DNA of 10,461 nt, from NCBI RefSeq assembly GCF_902498825.1, contig NZ_LR701447.1, positions 1-10,461 on the forward strand, read 5' to 3'. The notes beneath the pieces are model-generated. The model was not told where the DNA came from, did no database searches, and saw only the letters and a program-made list of their open reading frames with translations. The first letter of the stretch is position 1; each line of letters begins with the position of its first letter. The position numbers and the translations under genes were made by a program. This stretch comes from Rhizobium sp. EC-SD404 (GTDB lineage Bacteria; Pseudomonadota; Alphaproteobacteria; Rhizobiales; Rhizobiaceae). Positions 7,179 to 10,461 of the stretch are shown here, piece by piece.

Positions 7179-7730
7179 TTACTCGAAGTGCTTCGCATCC
7201 TTCAGAGGCGGAGCCTTGCCATCCTTTTCCGACAATTGAATGACATCGGCCGCGATGTGCCAGTCGATGCCAAGCTCCGGGTCATTCCAAGCGATCGCGC
7301 CCTCGCACTCCGGGGCATAGGTATCGGTCGTCTTGTAGAGAAACTCGGCATGGTCGGAAAGTGTGACGAAACCATGGGCAAAGCCTGCCGGGATCCACAG
7401 CTGCCGCTTGTTCTCGGCCGAAAGCACCGCACCCACATGCTGGCCGAAGGTCGGGGAGGAGCGGCAGATATCGACGGCGACGTCATAGACCTCGCCGGAG
7501 ACAACGCGCACGAGCTTGCCCTGCGCATGTGGCGGCAGCTGGTAATGCAGGCCGCGCAACACGCCACGGGACGAGCGGGAATGGTTGTCCTGGACGAAAG
7601 CGACGTTGGCACCGGTGCCCTCGCGGAACCGCGCCGCGTTGAAGCTCTCCATGAAGAAGCCGCGTTCGTCACCGAACACCTTCGGCTCGATCAGGAAGAC
7701 GCCCTTGAGCGCAAGTTCCTGGAACTTCAT
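7179..7730 (-). CDS. rfbC: dTDP-4-dehydrorhamnose 3,5-epimerase (RmlC/RfbC)
   Basis: This cupin-fold enzyme epimerises C3 and C5 of dTDP-4-keto-6-deoxyglucose to give dTDP-4-keto-L-rhamnose. It has 183 residues, the usual length. The catalytic residues known for Salmonella RmlC are in place: H62 in RGLHYQ, Y138 in DTYAP, and D170 in SEKDGKAP. Other family motifs are [10 protein letters not shown] (21-30), [17 protein letters not shown] (71-87), [10 protein letters not shown] (112-121) and [10 protein letters not shown] (148-157). The ATG overlaps the rfbA stop by four bases (ATGA), and there is only a weak ribosome site in the rfbA 3' end, so translational coupling to rfbA is likely. The presence of RmlC commits the pathway to an L-configured sugar such as L-rhamnose or 6-deoxy-L-talose. 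Confidence 0.97.
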   Translation of the reverse strand: MKFQELALKGVFLIEPKVFGDERGFFMESFNAARFREGTGANVAFVQDNHSRSSRGVLRGLHYQLPPHAQGKLVRVVSGEVYDVAVDICRSSPTFGQHVGAVLSAENKRQLWIPAGFAHGFVTLSDHAEFLYKTTDTYAPECEGAIAWNDPELGIDWHIAADVIQLSEKDGKAPPLKDAKHFE

Positions 7731-8605
7731 GCCAGCACCCGATCGCTGAGGAGCTGGATGAGGTAGCGGCCGTAATTGTTCTTTGCCAAGGGTGCGGCAA
7801 GCGCCTTCAATTCATCCGCATCGATCCAGCCCGACCGGTAAGCGATCTCCTCGGGGCAGGCGATCTTCAGGCCCTGGCGATGCTCCAGCGTGGCGATGAA
7901 GTTGCCGGCATCGAGCAGGCTGTCATGGGTGCCGGTGTCGAGCCAGGCATAGCCGCGCCCCATGATCTCGACATTCAACAGGCCTTCGTCGAGATAGAGC
8001 CGGTTGAGGTCGGTGATCTCAAGCTCGCCGCGATGCGACGGCGTCAGCTGCTTCGCCTTTTTCACCACCGTGGAATCGTAGAAGTAGAGCCCGGTTACCG
8101 CATAGCTCGACTTCGGCTGCTTCGGCTTCTCTTCCAGGCTCAACACCTTGCCGTCCTGGTCGAACTCGACGACGCCGTATCGCTCTGGATCCTGGACGTG
8201 ATAGGCAAAGACGCTCGCGCCCGTCTCGCGCGACGCCGCATTGTCGAGCAGCCGGCGCAGATCTTCGCCATGAAAGATGTTGTCGCCGAGCACCAGCGCA
8301 CAAGGGCTGCCATCGAGGAACTCGGCCCCGATCAGGAACGCCTGCGCCAGGCCATCGGGCGAGGGCTGCACCGCATAGGAAAAGCTGATCCCCCAGCGAG
8401 AGCCATCGCCCAACATCTGCTCGAAGCGAGGCGTGTCCTCGGGCGTCGAAATGATCAAGATATCCCGGATGCCCGCATGCATCAGCGTCGAGATCGGATA
8501 ATAGATCATCGGCTTGTCGTAGACCGGCAGCAGCTGCTTGGAGACTGCGCTTGTCACCGGATAGAGTCGCGTCCCGCTCCCGCCTGCGAGTATGATGCCT
8601 TTCAT
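7727..8605 (-). CDS. rfbA: Glucose-1-phosphate thymidylyltransferase (RmlA/RfbA)
   Basis: This enzyme joins glucose-1-phosphate and dTTP to make dTDP-glucose, the first step of dTDP-deoxyhexose synthesis; the family is typically feedback-inhibited by dTDP-rhamnose. The protein has 292 residues, the normal length. It starts [16 protein letters not shown], the nucleotidyltransferase signature, followed by [17 protein letters not shown] (22-38), [11 protein letters not shown] (106-116), [20 protein letters not shown] (158-177) and [17 protein letters not shown] (217-233). I chose ATG 8605 because the signature begins at residue 1 and AAGGA stands six bases upstream; the frame stays open to 8650, but those 15 basic residues are not part of the family. 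It is the first gene of the leftward six-gene run, so the operon promoter should lie in 8606-8830. Confidence 0.98.
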   Translation of the reverse strand: MKGIILAGGSGTRLYPVTSAVSKQLLPVYDKPMIYYPISTLMHAGIRDILIISTPEDTPRFEQMLGDGSRWGISFSYAVQPSPDGLAQAFLIGAEFLDGSPCALVLGDNIFHGEDLRRLLDNAASRETGASVFAYHVQDPERYGVVEFDQDGKVLSLEEKPKQPKSSYAVTGLYFYDSTVVKKAKQLTPSHRGELEITDLNRLYLDEGLLNVEIMGRGYAWLDTGTHDSLLDAGNFIATLEHRQGLKIACPEEIAYRSGWIDADELKALAAPLAKNNYGRYLIQLLSDRVLA

Positions 8606-8830
8606 GGCGCGTCCTTTTCTTTGCTGCCGACGTCGCGCTTTGGTGGACAACGCGAACTAGACGTTGGCAGTAAGGATGTGTCTTTTTCCCGTCAAATGGT
8701 TTGTTGGCGGCTCTGAATTACAATACGTCACGACCAAGCAAATGCCTCGTCACCAGCATGTCTGGATAGTGACCTAGATGAGCTTTGCAGCATGCTCAGC
8801 CGTGTTCAACTAGAAAAGCTCTGATTTCTG
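8606..8830. promoter_or_regulatory. Divergent intergenic region between rfbA and ugd, expected to hold both promoters
   Basis: The 225 bases separate the first gene of the leftward rfb run from the rightward ugd gene, so each must be driven from here or from further off. The rfbA ribosome site AAGGA is at 8612-8616. On the minus strand TTGACG (8690-8695) is a good -35 box of rhizobial vegetative type, but the hexamer 17 bases on (8667-8672, TACTGC) is a poor -10. No strong pair was found for ugd. The region is AT-richer toward ugd. I recognise no operator or riboswitch. Confidence 0.4.
8667..8695 (-). promoter_or_regulatory. Tentative rfbA operon promoter
   Basis: The minus strand has TTGACG at 8695-8690, a 17-base spacer and TACTGC at 8672-8667; this would place a start near 8660 and a leader of about 55 bases before rfbA. 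The -35 is convincing but the -10 matches the consensus at only its first two bases, so this is a weak call. Confidence 0.22.
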
Positions 8831-10000
8831 ATGATGAAAATCGCTGTCGCCGGTGCCGGCTATGTCGGACTTTCCAATGCCGTGCTTTTAGCCGCAACTC
8901 ACGAAGTTGTTGTCTATGATGTCGATGACGATCGAATCGCCAAAATCAACGACAAAAAATCACCGGTTGCCGATGAGGACATTGAGCGGTTTTTACTGCA
9001 ACGCGACTTATCGATATCGGCGACCAGCCATGTGCGAGCTGCCTTTGAGGCAGCCGATTATGTGATCGTCGCGACGCCAACGAACTACGATACGCATACC
9101 AACCGTTTCGATACGCAAAGCGTCGAGGGTGTGGTCCAAGCCGTTCGATCAATCAACTCGACGGCCGTCATAGTCATTAAATCGACAGTGCCCGTTGGGT
9201 ATACGGCTGACCTCAGTGCTAAATCGTCCGACTATCGGATATTATTCTCTCCGGAATTTCTTCGCGAGGGGCGCGCGCTTCGGGACAACCTATTCCCCTC
9301 ACGAATTGTCGTGGGTGGACCGCGTCAGGACGCTGAGGCATTTGCAGACATACTTCGTTCTGCATCGAGTAATCCCGAGGCATCGATAATTCTAACTGGA
9401 TTGTCAGAAGCAGAGTCCATCAAGCTTTTCTCCAATTCTTACCTTGCTATGCGCGTAGCCTTTTTCAATGAAGTCGATACTTATTCGATTATAAATGGGT
9501 TGGACGCTCAATCGATTATCGAAGGCGTAAGTTTAGATCCGCGCATCGGAAGCCATTATAACAATCCGTCGTTTGGATATGGAGGCTACTGCCTGCCAAA
9601 GGACACAAAGCAACTTCTAGCAAATTTTGAGGATATTCCGCAGAGCTTAATCCGTGCAGTCGTCGAGGCGAACGATGTCCGAAAGAACTTTATCGCTGAT
9701 AGGGTGGCATCAATGTCACCACGCGTCGTCGGAGTCTTTCGTCTCATCATGAAGAAGGATTCGGATAATTTTCGCGAATCGTCGATCCAAGGGATTTTAA
9801 AACGAATCCGAGATCGCGGAATTGAGGTTTTAGTTTACGAGCCGAAATTGTTCGAAGATCGATTCTTGGAGTGCGAAGTGGTTCGAGATGTCAGCGATTT
9901 TAAGAATCGTTCAAGTGTCATCATATCCAACCGGAATTCTGAAGAACTGGAGGATGTGAGGCACAAAGTATATACGCGGGACATTTTTGGGACGGATTAA
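8831..10000 (+). CDS. ugd: UDP-glucose 6-dehydrogenase, short enterobacterial type (Ugd)
   Basis: This enzyme oxidises UDP-glucose to UDP-glucuronate with two NAD+, supplying glucuronic acid for capsule or EPS. The 389-residue protein aligns nearly end to end with the 388-residue E. coli Ugd as I recall it. It shows GAGYVGLSN (8-16), IKSTVPVG (116-123), SPEFLREGRAL (140-150, Glu142), EAESIKLFSNSYLA (193-206, Lys198 and Asn202), DPRIGSHYNNPSFGYGGYC (236-254, catalytic Cys254), LPKDTKQLL (255-263, Asp258) and SSIQGILKRI near residue 320. All catalytic residues are present. Two ATG codons in a row open the gene (8831, 8834); the second matches the E. coli start, and no strong ribosome site chooses between them. 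It is divergent from rfbA and AT-rich (23/60 in 9481-9540), which points to horizontal acquisition. Confidence 0.96.
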   Translation: MMKIAVAGAGYVGLSNAVLLAATHEVVVYDVDDDRIAKINDKKSPVADEDIERFLLQRDLSISATSHVRAAFEAADYVIVATPTNYDTHTNRFDTQSVEGVVQAVRSINSTAVIVIKSTVPVGYTADLSAKSSDYRILFSPEFLREGRALRDNLFPSRIVVGGPRQDAEAFADILRSASSNPEASIILTGLSEAESIKLFSNSYLAMRVAFFNEVDTYSIINGLDAQSIIEGVSLDPRIGSHYNNPSFGYGGYCLPKDTKQLLANFEDIPQSLIRAVVEANDVRKNFIADRVASMSPRVVGVFRLIMKKDSDNFRESSIQGILKRIRDRGIEVLVYEPKLFEDRFLECEVVRDVSDFKNRSSVIISNRNSEELEDVRHKVYTRDIFGTD

Positions 10001-10156
10001 TGTTTAATGTCCGAAATATTCTAATTCTCTAATAAATATGGTCGGTGAAGATTTACCTTTCGGACCGATCCCCGAGTTTCGTCATTACTACCCACAGAGC
10101 CACAGCCTTGTTGAGCGCTGCCCTTAAATTGTCTGCACGATGCGATCGAACCGCTA
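10001..10156. other. Convergent spacer between ugd and the methyltransferase gene
   Basis: The stretch starts AT-rich and has no gene I can support. An imperfect hairpin at 10042-10068 (TCGGTGAAG against CTTTC-GG-ACCGA, two bases bulged) lies about 40 bases past the ugd stop, but no T-tract follows it on the plus strand, so it is at best a weak terminator candidate. Confidence 0.3.
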
Positions 10157-10461
10157 TTACCGGCCTAGCCCAACGCGATTGCGGGCGATCGCTGCATAGC
10201 TTGAATCCCGCTCGATCAGAAACGCACGTCGATCCAAGCGTTGAGCCACAGCACCGGTTGTTCCTGACCCCGCATAGGGATCCACGATCCGATCGCCTTC
10301 GTTGGTCAAAGCTGCGACGAGTCTCTCGATCAAGGCCTCCGGAAACTGGCACGGATGACTGGTCTTCTCCCGGTGGTTGTGTTTGACGTTCGGGATATCC
10401 CAAACGTCGCCTGGATTCTTGCCGAGCGGATGCCCGCTGAGCTGACCTTTCTTTGGTCCTT
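10157..10461 (-). CDS. Beta-class N6-adenine/N4-cytosine DNA methyltransferase, C-terminal fragment cut by window edge
   Basis: Reading leftward from 10459 gives 100 open codons to TAA at 10159-10157; the start is beyond the right edge. The fragment holds GKNPGDVWDIPNV (13-25), EKTSHPCQFPEALIERL (31-47, motif X region) and GDRIVDPYAGSGTTGAVAQR (55-74), the S-adenosylmethionine motif I, followed by FLIERDSSYAAIARNRV. Motif I near the C-terminus, after motif X, marks the beta class (N6_N4_Mtase family), in which the catalytic DPPY/SPPY lies upstream, here off the window. It ends about 25 residues after motif I and so lacks the C-terminal extension of the cell-cycle methylase CcrM. This favours an accessory or restriction-modification methylase. 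The specificity cannot be read. It converges with ugd across 156 bases and has no evident link to polysaccharide synthesis. Confidence 0.88.
   Translation of the reverse strand, partial: GPKKGQLSGHPLGKNPGDVWDIPNVKHNHREKTSHPCQFPEALIERLVAALTNEGDRIVDPYAGSGTTGAVAQRLDRRAFLIERDSSYAAIARNRVGLGR

Noticed and set aside
7880..8716. 278-codon plus-strand frame opposite rfbA
   Set aside because: It is antisense to a complete RfbA and has no domain signature.
8774..8779. CTAGAT as a -10 box for ugd
   Set aside because: No acceptable -35 hexamer lies 16-18 bases upstream.
10042..10068. Rho-independent terminator for ugd
   Set aside because: The stem is broken by a two-base bulge and no T-tract follows, so I mention it only within the spacer entry.
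10045..10386. 113-codon plus-strand frame at the right edge
   Set aside because: It lies antisense to the methyltransferase fragment and has no domain signature.
10053..10403. 116-codon minus-strand frame at the right edge
   Set aside because: It is out of frame with the methyltransferase, whose motifs X and I are clear in the neighbouring frame ending at 10157.

Overview
The window looks like part of a surface-polysaccharide locus from an alphaproteobacterium, most likely Rhizobiaceae (Rhizobium/Agrobacterium/Sinorhizobium type). This rests on the GC-rich cysDN and rmlABC genes, the KpsM-like exporter and the RgpF-type glycosyltransferase. Species cannot be read from the sequence alone.

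Layout, left to right. 1-1041 (minus): the sulfate-activation pair cysD-cysN, with cysN cut by the left edge. 1042-1396: a 355-base gap with no gene. 1397-8605 (all minus, read right to left): a tightly packed six-gene run, rfbA, rfbC, rfbB, an extended SDR (sugar epimerase/reductase), a 938-residue GT4-RgpF fusion glycosyltransferase, and an ABC-2 polysaccharide export permease. 8606-8830: a divergent intergenic region. 8831-10000 (plus): a short, enterobacterial-type UDP-glucose 6-dehydrogenase. 10001-10156: a convergent spacer. 10157-10461 (minus): the last 100 codons of a DNA methyltransferase cut by the right edge.

How the genes fit together. RfbA, RfbB and RfbC make dTDP-4-keto-L-rhamnose from glucose-1-phosphate. 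No RmlD reductase is present; the next gene is a different SDR that could supply a sugar-modifying step. Ugd would supply UDP-glucuronate. The fused glycosyltransferase, whose C-terminal half belongs to the rhamnan-synthesis F family, would use the deoxyhexose donor. The permease would export the lipid-linked chain, but its ATPase partner is not in the window. CysDN makes APS/PAPS and may only be a housekeeping neighbour.

Base composition is mosaic. The cysD and rfbACB genes are GC-rich (41 of 60 bases in each of two sampled lines, 601-660 and 6361-6420). The SDR, the glycosyltransferase and especially ugd are much more AT-rich (24/60, 26/60 and 23/60 in sampled lines), which suggests variable polysaccharide genes assembled around a conserved rml core. 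No tRNA, rRNA, CRISPR array or complete insertion sequence was seen.
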